From assembly GCF_000275845.1 (NCBI RefSeq), contig NW_006766939.1, forward strand, positions 30,957 to 49,681: a stretch of DNA of 18,725 nt, written 5' to 3'. Both the position numbers and the translations under genes were made by a program. The stretch is from Dichomitus squalens LYAD-421 SS1. Its lineage: Eukaryota; Basidiomycota; Agaricomycetes; Polyporales; Polyporaceae. Each line of letters begins with the position of its first letter. Within the stretch, counting starts at the first letter, position 1. The notes beneath the pieces were generated by a model. That model worked only from the letters and a program-made list of their open reading frames with translations, did no database searches and was not told where the DNA came from. Shown one piece after another: positions 10,217 to 18,389 of this stretch.

Positions 10217-11267
10217 CATCAGCAAAAGTGCAAAATGGTTGGCTACGGTTGGCTCGATTGGCCATGGCACTCAAAATTGGCGTGAATTATACTTAGCCCC
10301 AATTGAAGGGGAATCAACTAACATTTGCAGGATGAATTGCCCCAAAGGTCCATGTATAGAATATCGCACAGCCCTCTAGGGCAGACTGACGCCCTGTCCC
10401 GATTCAGCCCCCCGACAGCTTGACGTGCGACGTCATCTAACACCTATGACGCATCACTACGAACGAGGCATAAAGCCAGACCCATCCCTCCCGTTTCTCG
10501 ACAACTTTTTCCCTCCTAACTCCCATCTCTCCGCTGTACTCTCCTCATCGTCTCCGCTGTGACTGGGCCCATGAGGCGTCCTTTCCCTGCCCATACTGCA
10601 CCCGCCTGCCAAGGCAACTAGTCACAGTATCCATGAGCACTCGGAAAACAAGGTAAGCACGCCTGTTTCGGGCATGGTCACCGCATATATGCGCCGAAGT
10701 ATGAAGGTACGTACATGGCTTGGGTGTCGCGCAATAAGCTATAGTCCATAAGTCTTTGTGTGTCTCGCCAGTAGTAGGTCTCCGCATCCCATCCATCGGT
10801 GAGTGCGGCAAGTGTCCATCTGTCAGTGAGTCTATCCGGTTCCCTATAACATTGTAGTATGTAGCTATTGTAGTATACTCCATGCACGTCGTACCATTCC
10901 GTACCTTGTTTACCTTATGTCATATCCTCGCAATATCATCTTCTCAATCACGTGCCAAAATTGAGCGGAATCGCCATAGTGTGTGATTACATAACGCGCC
11001 TTATTTGTGCAATCCAGCAAACTTCTGACCCATTCAAGCATGCTTGAAGAGAGTCTCGAAAATCGAAGCTTTTCGAGGCAAGTGATTGTGTCAATTGGCT
11101 TCGATTGGCCTGATTCGCTTTGGATATAATATGCTATCCCTATTGGATAGCAGTGGAATCAGAGAGAACTTAGCATGCTTGTGACAATTGGATGGTCAAC
11201 TTGGACGACATGTTCTTGAATGGCTTTGAACGTGCTGCAAGCCAATCAAAATGCAATTTTGCTGATG
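10217..11267 (+). mobile_element. Non-autonomous TIR element, copy 1 (1051 bp)
   Basis: The ends are inverted repeats: CATCAGCAAAAGTGCA at 10217 and TGCAATTTTGCTGATG ending at 11267. The imperfect TIR extends to about 27 bp (TTGGCT). It is flanked by GC on both sides, a 2-bp target duplication. A diverged copy with the same ends lies at 12631-13664. Subterminal direct repeats TTGGCT(T)CGATTGGCC occur near both ends. No transposase is encoded. The superfamily is uncertain: a 2-bp duplication is compatible with several cut-and-paste groups, and the dinucleotide is not TA. Confidence 0.8.
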
Positions 11268-11409
11268 GCTACATCCGGGGCGAAATCGTGATGATCCACC
11301 CCGCGTTCGCCGACTCACCAGCCTGCTACCAACCATACCTGCGGTGAGAGAAGGCTTCTCCCACCCCGTTCCCGTACGTGCATTCACATCACGTCGGGGA
11401 GGAAGTACC
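11268..11409. other. Short spacer between TIR copy 1 and the solo LTR
   Basis: A 51-codon plus frame starting inside the element (ATG 11192) runs out of its 3' end and stops at 11345-11347. No known product is recognised. Confidence 0.4.
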
Positions 11410-11640
11410 CGCACTGTTACCGTTGGTACGCCCCGCCCCCTATCTTTTTGTTATTGGACTACTCCTTCTCGTCGCCTTCGTGTACACTCCGCCCCCCTTC
11501 CTGTCTCCGGCGACCTATGCGTACCTTCCCGTTCCCCCGTCGTCCGCCTGTACACTACCATCCCCCTTTCCTTCCCCTGACGACTATGTCCCTCACCCCG
11601 GCCCTCTCCCTTAATATTCCCCCTTTCGTCTATATGACCG

Positions 11641-11830
11641 GACCCTGAGTCCGACCCTGACCTTTTCCCTTTTCGGTTACATTACTTTACCCTGACCCAG
11701 ACCCCGACCCTTGTCGCGCCCCTTTCCCTTTTCGGTTATATTGCCCGACCCTGACCTAGACTCAGGACCCTGTCCCGCCTCTATCCCCTTTCGGTTATAT
11801 CACAGGGCCCTGACCTAGGTCTTGTACTAT
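11641..11830 (+). repeat. 59-bp tandem repeat in the LTR U3 region (about three units)
   Basis: The core CCCTTTTCGGTTA recurs with CGGTTA starting at 11674, 11733 and 11792, exactly 59 bp apart. It is separated by GACCCTGACC-rich sequence. A degenerate earlier unit (CCCTTTCGTCTATATGACC, about 11621) is offset by 47 bp. Tandem arrays upstream of the TATA box of an LTR are often enhancer-like. Confidence 0.75.
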
Positions 11831-11932
11831 ACTGGGCCCAGCCTCGACCAGACGCGTTCCTTTACAGTCCCCTCATACCTCCCCACTTTGGTCGGTTACC
11901 TTTCCCTTCCTAATACGGTCGGTACCCCATAG

Positions 11933-11940
11933 TATATAAG
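11933..11940 (+). promoter_or_regulatory. TATA box of the solo LTR
   Basis: TATATAAG lies about 520 bp into the LTR, followed by a C/T-rich stretch likely to hold the transcription start. A solo LTR can keep promoter activity toward the right. Confidence 0.55.
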
Positions 11941-12124
11941 GAGGCCTGTAGTCGGTAGGGGCTCCCCACTTCTGTTCTCCTCTTCGTTACCTCCTGTATC
12001 CCTATATCCCTCAATCTAGGGACTTGTGCGATACTCTCTCCCCTGTGTGCTACACCGCGTACTTGGATAAGTCCGCGTGATAAGTCTGGATAGACTTGTG
12101 TTAGTACTTCAGCGTAACACGCAC

Positions 12125-12630
12125 ATCGCGAAGGACGCGTAGTTCCTGTGCGGTATGGGGGCAGCCTGCATCACGAAGGATACTCGGTGCCTTGGATGCC
12201 GTGAAGCGGATGCGGTCGCGCTTGGTTTCTCGTTGCACATCATTGTTGTACCATCTCGTGGAGGGTGTTTGCATGCTTCCCTGGTTGGATGTTAGTCTGT
12301 GATGTGGTGCGACATAGGTCGTGACGATGGCTGGGACCGGTATCCCACGAACTACGACAGAAAATAAACATACACATCGCTGTATCGTTCAGCATTAAAT
12401 GCCTGGTTTGTGCATGTTCCGCGCATTCAATGACAAACAGACTTGCCGCAGTTGTGATTTCGCGGTGTTGCTGTGCCGAGAAGTGTTGAGGCGGTGTCTT
12501 GCAATGTCCGCAATGATGTTTATCGTGAGATTCCTAGGAGATGATTGCGGCGATGACGAGCATTACATGCTATTGAAACTGTGACGTGCGTACTACACGA
12601 TGTGGATGCTAAGTCTTCTCTGTTCAACTC
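12125..12630. other. Spacer between the solo LTR and TIR copy 2
   Basis: No gene is recognised. A 61-codon plus frame (12399-12584) is cysteine-rich but shows no domain and lies in otherwise non-coding sequence. Confidence 0.5.
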
Positions 12631-13664
12631 CATCAGCAAAAGTGCAAAACGGTTGGCTACAGTTGGCTCGATTGGCCATGGCACTCAAAATTGGCGTAGA
12701 TTATACTGAGCCCCAATCGAAGGGGAATCAACTAAAATTTGCAGGATAAAATGCCCCAAAGGTCCAGGTATAGAATATCGCACAGCCCTGTAGGGCAGAC
12801 TGACGCCCTGTCCCGATTCAGCCACTGACATCTTGACGTGCTACGTCATCTAGCACCTATGACGCAACACTACGGACAAGACATAAAGCCAGCCTACTCC
12901 GGTCAGACTCTCGACAACTCTTCCACTCTGGACTCCCATCTCCCCGCTTTACTCTCCTCATCGATTTCACTGGGAGGCGTCCTTTCGCTGCCAGTGTTAC
13001 TACCATACCGCACCCGCCTATTAAGGTAAGTCATCTCAGGATCATGAGCACACGAAAGTACAGGTAAGCAGCTTGAATTGGGCACGATGACCGCATATAT
13101 GCGCTCCGCATGAAGGTACGTACACTCCGTGTGTGTCGCCGTCGGTAGGTCTTCGCATCTGTTTCAATATCAGTAAGTCCAAGCAACTGCGGTGAGTCTA
13201 ATTGTTTCCCTGAGGTTTTTTAAGTAAGGTATGTCGTAAGCCTATGTCTCTGTCTCCACATGTGTAGCTGTTGTAGTTTACTACAAGCACATCGTACCGT
13301 TCCGTACCCTATTGTAAATTACGACGTACCCTGCAATACCATCTTTTAATCATGCCAAAATTGAACGAAATCCGATTATACCGATTAGATAAGAATATCT
13401 TAATTGTGCAATCCAGCAAATCCCGTCCCAATCAAACATGATTGAAGATAGTCGCGAAAATTGAAGCTCTTCGGGGCAAGCGGTGGTGTCAATTGGCTTC
13501 AATTGGCCTGATTTGCTTTGAATATATTTACTGCCCCTATTGGATATCAATAGAATCATAAAGAACTTAGCATGCTTGTGACAATCAGATGGCTAACTTG
13601 GACGACATATTCTTGGATGGCTTTGCACGTGTTGCAAACCAATCAAAATGCAGTTTTGCTGATG
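12631..13664 (+). mobile_element. Non-autonomous TIR element, copy 2 (1034 bp)
   Basis: It has the same ends as copy 1: CATCAGCAAAAGTGCA at 12631 and TGCAGTTTTGCTGATG ending at 13664. It is flanked by TC on both sides. By eye the copies align over their whole length with many substitutions and small indels, so they are old. Shared blocks include the TGACGT/ACGTCA/TGACGCA cluster, CATAAAGCCAG, the palindrome CGCATATATGCG and the terminal reading frame. Its right end lies 163 bp upstream of the F-box start codon. Confidence 0.8.
12833..12899 (+). promoter_or_regulatory. Promoter-like block conserved in both TIR elements
   Basis: Three CRE/ATF-like half sites (TGACGT, ACGTCA, TGACGCA) precede CATAAAGCCAG and a C/T-rich tract. 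The same order and spacing appear in copy 1 at about 10421-10485. Conservation in otherwise diverged copies suggests selected function. That this is a promoter is inference. Confidence 0.45.
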
Positions 13665-13827
13665 TCAGATACCGCGCCCCATGGGCACAGCCTGATCGAA
13701 AGACGCTGTCTTACTCGTCCCTCGTCCCTCCTCGAGCTCATTGTTCCACCCACCAGCAACATCTGCCCTCTACCAACCGTTTCTGAACGCAAACTCCTCG
13801 CGTCCCCCGCTGTTGACTCCACCTACC

Positions 13828-14999
13828 ATGCGGTCCCTCGCGCTCCCAGTGGAGGTCATAGAGAGCGTCGTCGGCTGCTGCTCCGAAGACACGTATACCA
13901 TCCTTGCTTTCACTCTCACCTGTCGCGACCTCCACCCTCGTAGCATCCGAGTCCTCTTCATGGAGGTCCGCCTCCGAAACAGGGATCGGCTCTTTGCTCT
14001 GTGTGACGTGCTCAAAGCGAGGCCTGAGCGTCAGCCTATGGTGCAATCTCTGTCAGTTATGTGGGAGAGATTTGCGCCGTTTCCCTTGCTGTCTATCCAG
14101 CCTTCTCTCTGACATATCACGTGTTTCAGAAGTGGACTCAGATTGGGTGGTGTACAATGCCACCAATCCAAGGCTCTACTCTGCTGCAGGCGATTCGGAG
14201 GTAGCCTTCGAAGCCTGACTATCCGACTCGCTCAATTCATGTCGTGTACTGCTTTCCTCCGCTTCCTTTCTGCCTTCCCAAGCATTGAGGACCTCACATG
14301 CGAAAGGCTCATAAAAATGTGGGAACAGTTGAAGCAAGCCCATTAGTGCAAAAGAGATTGTCTCGCCAACTGTGTCTGAGAACGTTGAATGTGAGTGCTG
14401 TTGTAGTTGTTTCGTATGGTTTCTTGACGGTAGCTCAATCTTCTCTTCCGACAGATACTTCCCCAGGTGGACAAAGAGATTACAAAATCATTGCTCGGGA
14501 TAGGCCCACCGGTGACTCTCGGTTCGTTTCCCACCCTCGACCGTCATCGTTCGTATCTGAACTCTTCTCACACTTGCTAGAAACATCGCCAATTGTCCCT
14601 CCATTATCAGACAGGATCCATCAGGTTTCGCTCACATTGCGGATATCTGCTCCAACTGAGGGTATCAAACATGCCGCCAACATCTTGGCGGGTCCAGTAG
14701 CAATGAAGATCAGCACCGTCACTGTGTTCCTCTCGCACGACGACGCTGGGCGTCTATATAGTGAATGCCGTCGACCTGCCAACTTGGAGCTCTTTGCCGA
14801 ATTGGAGAAGATCCTCAGCAAGTACCCAGCTCATCGCGTGGTACTAACGGTCAACCATGGTCTTTGTATGAACATGCGGAAGACAATCTCCGGTATGGAC
14901 GAGTTCAGAAGGTGCTTTGCTACGATGGGTGACAAATGGGTGCTTGAAGAACAGCCCAAATACAGTGAGTTTCACTCACCAACCATGTTACTGAGCTAG
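13828..14999 (+). pseudogene. F-box-like protein gene, probably disrupted by a frameshift
   Basis: The N-terminus from ATG 13828 (A at -3) resembles a basidiomycete F-box: LPVEVIESVVGCC...YTILAFTLTCRDLHPRSIRVLF, followed by a leucine-rich-type region. F-box proteins bring substrates to SCF ubiquitin ligases. The model is exon 13828-14051, optional intron 14052-14129, exon 14130-14390, intron 14391-14454, exon 14455-14521, intron 14522-14580, exon 14581-14999. The frame of exon 2 (EDLTCERLI) and the following frame (VEASPLVQKRLSRQLCLRTLN) differ by one base at the A5 run 14313-14317. One extra A would join them. Without that the protein stops at 14344-14346. An in-frame TGA at 14110-14112 lies inside the optional intron. 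It may also join the WD40 gene by splicing at 14965. Confidence 0.65.
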
Positions 15000-15015
15000 G
15001 TGTTGAATTGCGTAG
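14965..15015 (+). other. Candidate intron joining the F-box and WD40 frames
   Basis: GTGAGT at 14965 and GCGTAG ending at 15015 (51 nt) are phase-compatible. Splicing links ...EEQPKY to TGKLGHDSRV, the start of the first WD40 repeat. No ATG precedes the WD40 frame after its upstream in-frame TAG, so this splice, starting either at the F-box ATG or at the in-frame ATG 14924, is the only start I can find for the WD40 gene. Confidence 0.5.
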
Positions 15016-15273
15016 CTGGGAAACTAGGGCATGACTCGCGCGTCACTGCGCTTGTTGTCTCGTCAGATGGGTGATGGGTAGCGACGGCCTCCGATGATTC
15101 CACGATCATCCTGTGGGATGCCCGAGCTGCCTGCATCTCTCGAGAGTGGTTCGCACACGATGAACAGGTCAAGAGTCTTGCATTCTCACCAGACAGTCGA
15201 TACCTCGCGTCAGCAGGTGGCAAAAACGTCGCAATCTGGGACAATAGCGGCGGCTTACACCAGGTCGCCACTA

Positions 15274-16040
15274 GCCCCGCTCAAAGTTGGCTTATTTTCG
15301 TAGCCGCCCGTATTTTGAGATCCAGCGCCAGCCCTTCATCACGACAGGGTCACGGCCGCTTAGCTCAGCCGTACCGTCGCGCGTTGATTCCATACACTCC
15401 GAGTCTCCTCGTGCACTATCCTACTTGTTCTAGTTTGGCTTTCTTGTACTTCACGGCGATCTTCCCTCGGATACTGTGTCTCAATCCTGAGGGAAGGTCT
15501 GGAAGCCCGGCAGCACCGCTGAAGACCCTCTTGCTTCGAAACGAACATCAAGTGGGTTGGCTCAGGCTAATGATAGCTACCTGCTCTGGCAACTCATCTC
15601 GGAGGCGGAGAAGGTGAAGAATAGCAAAATCTTTTTTGGGGGAGAAGTCAGACCAGTCAGCCACTACTGCTATCTAGCATCCAACTCAAGCAGCCTTGGG
15701 GCGCCCAAAAACTCTTCTCCGGAAAATAGGACTACTGCGCGTTGCTGTCATTATGATCCTCACTCTCTACTTATGTTCTGGTGGGGGATCAACCAGATCT
15801 CGGTAACATAGTGTATATAGTCTACAGCCTAGAGACCTCATCATGCAGGGTTGAGTGTCCTGAGATGGTGTGCAATGAACGGGGCTCTTGACTAGATGCC
15901 ATCGCGATGGCGCTGAGATACGACTGAGCTACCTAAGCGGCTGTGACCCCACTGCCGTGACGAAGGACTGGCGCTGGATCTCAAAATACGGATGCACAAA
16001 ATATGGGCGGCTACGAAAATACGCCAACTTTGAGCGGGGC
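15274..16040 (+). mobile_element. MITE (767 bp) with long TIRs and TA target duplication inside the WD40 gene
   Basis: The left end GCCCCGCTCAAAGTTGGC and the right end GCCAACTTTGAGCGGGGC are perfect inverted repeats. The similarity continues inward for about 110-130 bp (about 15274-15390 and 15905-16040) with a 14-bp and some smaller indels. TA flanks both sides (15272-15273, 16041-16042), as in Tc1/mariner-pogo relatives. The interior (about 15390-15905) has no transposase; an 84-codon frame at 15557-15811 is not recognisable. It is a non-autonomous element needing a transposase elsewhere. Confidence 0.88.
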
Positions 16041-16812
16041 TACTCTCCGAGGTCACATTTCTGTCGTCCTCGACTGCACGTGGTCAGCAGATGGTTTGCA
16101 CATCGCGTCCCAGGACTCAAAGTGCAATACGCGACTCTGGGATGGACGAACTTTCCAACCGCTACCCCTCGAAGGCCCCAACAAGACCACAATCATCAAG
16201 CCCCTGTTCTCCCCTGACAGCCACTGGCTTTTATTTCATGTTCGGGACAGCTGTAGTGTTCGGGATGTGGCGTCTCACGCATACCTTGCACTCAAGTTCC
16301 AGGCAGATGGCACAGGCGATAATCCCTCGGCAGCCGCATTCAGCCGCTCGAGTACACATCTCGCTGTAGGATATGCTGGCGGGATCATCCATATATGGGA
16401 TATGGAGAAACGGCAGGAGCCTCTGCGCTGGGAGGCTCACAAGGGTTGGATCCGCGATGTGGCTTTTTCCCCTGATGGTCAGCTGCTGCTCTCAGCCTCG
16501 GACGACAGGACAGTGAAAACGTGGGATGCACACACCGGTTCCATGCTCAAGGTGTTTCACGGGCACGAGTGGTGGGTGCTCAAGGCATGCTTCTCCCCGT
16601 GCGGGAAGTATATTGCCTCTGTATCTAATAGAACGGTGAGGGTATGGAGGACGAGCGATGGATCCTGCCTTGCGACGCTCTCCGACCACGGTGACTTCAT
16701 CTCGTGCGTTGCATATACTCCCGATGGGACAATGTTGTGTTCTGCAGCAGACAACGGGACTGTGTTGGGTCGCCGCGTACAGGACTTCATGCCGGACGAA
16801 TCCAAGTTTTGA
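16003..16812 (+). CDS. Truncated WD40 protein starting inside the MITE (269 codons)
   Basis: ATG 16003 lies in the right terminal repeat of the MITE and reads MGGYENTPTLSGA before entering the WD40 sequence TLRGHISVV. It then continues through about five repeats to the native stop. Expression would need a promoter in the MITE, which I cannot see. This is the longest open frame in the window but biologically it is the 3' remnant of the split WD40 gene. Confidence 0.4.
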   Translation: MGGYENTPTLSGATLRGHISVVLDCTWSADGLHIASQDSKCNTRLWDGRTFQPLPLEGPNKTTIIKPLFSPDSHWLLFHVRDSCSVRDVASHAYLALKFQADGTGDNPSAAAFSRSSTHLAVGYAGGIIHIWDMEKRQEPLRWEAHKGWIRDVAFSPDGQLLLSASDDRTVKTWDAHTGSMLKVFHGHEWWVLKACFSPCGKYIASVSNRTVRVWRTSDGSCLATLSDHGDFISCVAYTPDGTMLCSAADNGTVLGRRVQDFMPDESKF

Positions 16813-17170
16813 ATAGAGCTGTGCAGTGAATTGTCTACCCCTGTTCCCCGCGCATCTCGTACTACGTATATATGCTAACCGGTCTCGATCTCGCCTCAGA
16901 TGTGTTGTGTAGCTTCGTTTAGTGATCTGTACGACTGTCGTTCCCGCAGATATTTCTCCTATGTCTTGTATTTGCTGATTCACACACAAACCCTTTCTGA
17001 TCATGCAGCAATGGATTGCACAAGCTTGCTCCGTGTCGATCTGGAGAGTCGAATCATGCGCCAGAAATCTTTACGAACGTGCATGATGGAAATGACATCC
17101 AATCCTACGGTCCATCTTCGAAACCACGTGAGATAGCAAAGCTTGCAACTGACATTGACACATCATGAAC
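16813..17170. other. 3' flank of the WD40 gene
   Basis: No gene or repeat is recognised. The sequence is AT-richer than the WD40 coding part and contains only short frames. Confidence 0.55.
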
Positions 17171-17171
17171 G

Positions 17172-17610
17172 AACCTCGTCGTTTCGTTCTTCACTCCCTA
17201 GGCGGAAGGATTTACGACGGTGGTAACCCGGCGTCGACGGCCCAAGTGCAGACGAGAATGCTGTCAGTGATCGTGCAGCACCCGCAGCGTGTCACCCTTC
17301 TTCGATTGATGCGATGCGCATTGGCCTGTCACGAAGACGTGCCCCGCCAACCACACGAACGGTGTTCAGCAGCTGACAGGGCCCACAGTCCAGATCTCGC
17401 TCTCGTTCGTCGCCCTTCCCGATAGAGACCTACAGGTCTTCCGCTTCTTGCGTCGAGCTGCGTTTAAAGAAAGTTGCGATTTCCGCGCGACGCTATCGGG
17501 AAACTTAGCGGAGCGTTCTGTGAACAAGACTACTCACTAGCCTCTTGTTTGAGGCGGTGCGCGTTGTGCGGAAGACCTGTGACTCAAGTGTCTGTAGGGC
17601 ATGCAATGAC
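17172..17610 (+). repeat. Diverged duplication, copy A
   Basis: It aligns by eye to 18390-18725. The best block is ACGGTGTTCAGCAGC followed by a few changes and CAGTCCAGATCTCGCT (17359-17402). Weaker matches start at GTCGACGGCC (17233), and CTCAC...GAGGCGGTGCGC matches near 17535-17565. The spaced matches and indels suggest an old duplicated gene fragment. No domain is recognised on either strand. Confidence 0.4.
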
Positions 17611-18389
17611 GGACTTGCCTATGAGAGCAGTGAGAAGCAAGTGCTAGGTAAGGAAAGGCGAGTCCTTCAGACACCGGGGGGGCGGCTGGGCCTGGAGTAT
17701 GACTACTCACCTTGAACTTCGCTGAGAATCTAGTATGTGTTCTCCGAGATCCTACCTGAGCTGCTGCGTGTCAATGTCGGGTTTGCGACTGAAGGAGACG
17801 GTTGAGCTCGCCTGTGAGGAGCGACGAGCGGGCATGTACGGAGATGGAGTCGTGCAAGAGTGCATTAGGCGATAAGCTACTGTTGCGCAGGACTCGTGGC
17901 CGTCGGATGAGACGAGAGAGCGGTGCGAGCACAGTGCATCACGACAAACACCAGTGACAAAGCGTCCGAAGTAGTAGAGCACAGATGTTCAAGGCAAAGG
18001 CGGAGTGCGATCGGGTGCAGTCCGGGACGTGGTAAGCGCCTGCCAGGTCCGGCGTCGCCCACCGTTGTCCTGCACTGCAACGTCGCCTCGGATCGATTAG
18101 CTCGCTATAATATCCGTCAGTACGGCTTCAATATCGCATACGGTACTCCGTATATATCCTTGTTCGCTGATCCGCGCGATTGTCATCCATGGAGCCTTGT
18201 CCTGTGTTCCGTATCTGTCGAATGATACGTTGTCCCTCTCCGCTCGGGCGGCGAATAATCTCACGAGCGTGCCGCTTGATTGATCAAGGAATGCACCTAA
18301 GTAAGGAACAAGAGAACCGCCACGGAAATTCACTACGGAAAGCATGGGTCCTCCTCAAATGCTCACAACGTTGCGATGAAGTCAAGCTC
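17611..18389. other. Unassigned sequence between the diverged duplicates
   Basis: Short frames on both strands only. No domain, RNA gene or further repeat is recognised. Confidence 0.5.

Larger units (their letters stand above)
11410..12124 (+). mobile_element. Solo LTR of an LTR retrotransposon, with 5-bp target duplication
   Basis: The LTR itself is 11415-12119 (705 bp). It begins TGTTACCG and ends AGCGTAACA, giving TG...CA termini with a 6-bp inverted TGTTAC/GTAACA. It is bounded by a perfect direct repeat CGCAC (11410-11414 and 12120-12124). A TATA box at 11933-11940 and a pyrimidine-rich tract behind it mark a probable U3/R boundary on the plus strand. There is no gag-pol, primer-binding site or second LTR, so it is a solo LTR left by recombination. 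Ty3/gypsy versus Ty1/copia cannot be told from the LTR alone. Confidence 0.82.
15016..16812 (+). pseudogene. WD40-repeat protein gene split by a MITE
   Basis: The 5' part (15016-15271) and 3' part (16043-16812, stop 16810-16812) encode consecutive WD40 repeats of a beta-propeller scaffold. Hallmarks include STIILWDARAA, FSPDSRYLASAGG, NVAIWDNSGG, TWSADGLHIAS, IIHIWDMEK, FSPDGQLLLSASDDRTVKTWDAHTG, FSPCGKYIAS and NRTVRVWRTSDG. About seven repeats are present, enough for one propeller. A TGA at 15072-15074 interrupts SSDG-WVATASDD, most simply a CGA-to-TGA change. The MITE at 15274-16040 interrupts the frame between HQVAT and TLRGH. The 3' part stays open from ATG 16003 for 269 codons. The partner and pathway are unknown. 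Confidence 0.8.

Noticed and set aside
12399..12584. Cys-rich 61-codon frame next to the solo LTR
   Set aside because: No signal peptide or known cysteine spacing, and it is isolated in repeat-flanking sequence.
10217..13664. The two 1-kb copies as the 5' and 3' LTRs of one retrotransposon
   Set aside because: Termini are CATCAG...CTGATG inverted repeats rather than TG...CA. The outer flanks do not match each other, each copy has its own 2-bp duplication, and the interior holds only a solo LTR with its own TSD.
15557..15811. 84-codon frame inside the MITE as a transposase remnant
   Set aside because: No catalytic DDE/D pattern or helix-turn-helix is visible, and it is too short to judge.
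17290..17400. Hydrophobin pseudogene on the minus strand (a VGPVSC-like string)
   Set aside because: Only one short motif resembles the family. The frame breaks at once, no further cysteine pattern follows, and the second copy of the repeat does not preserve it.
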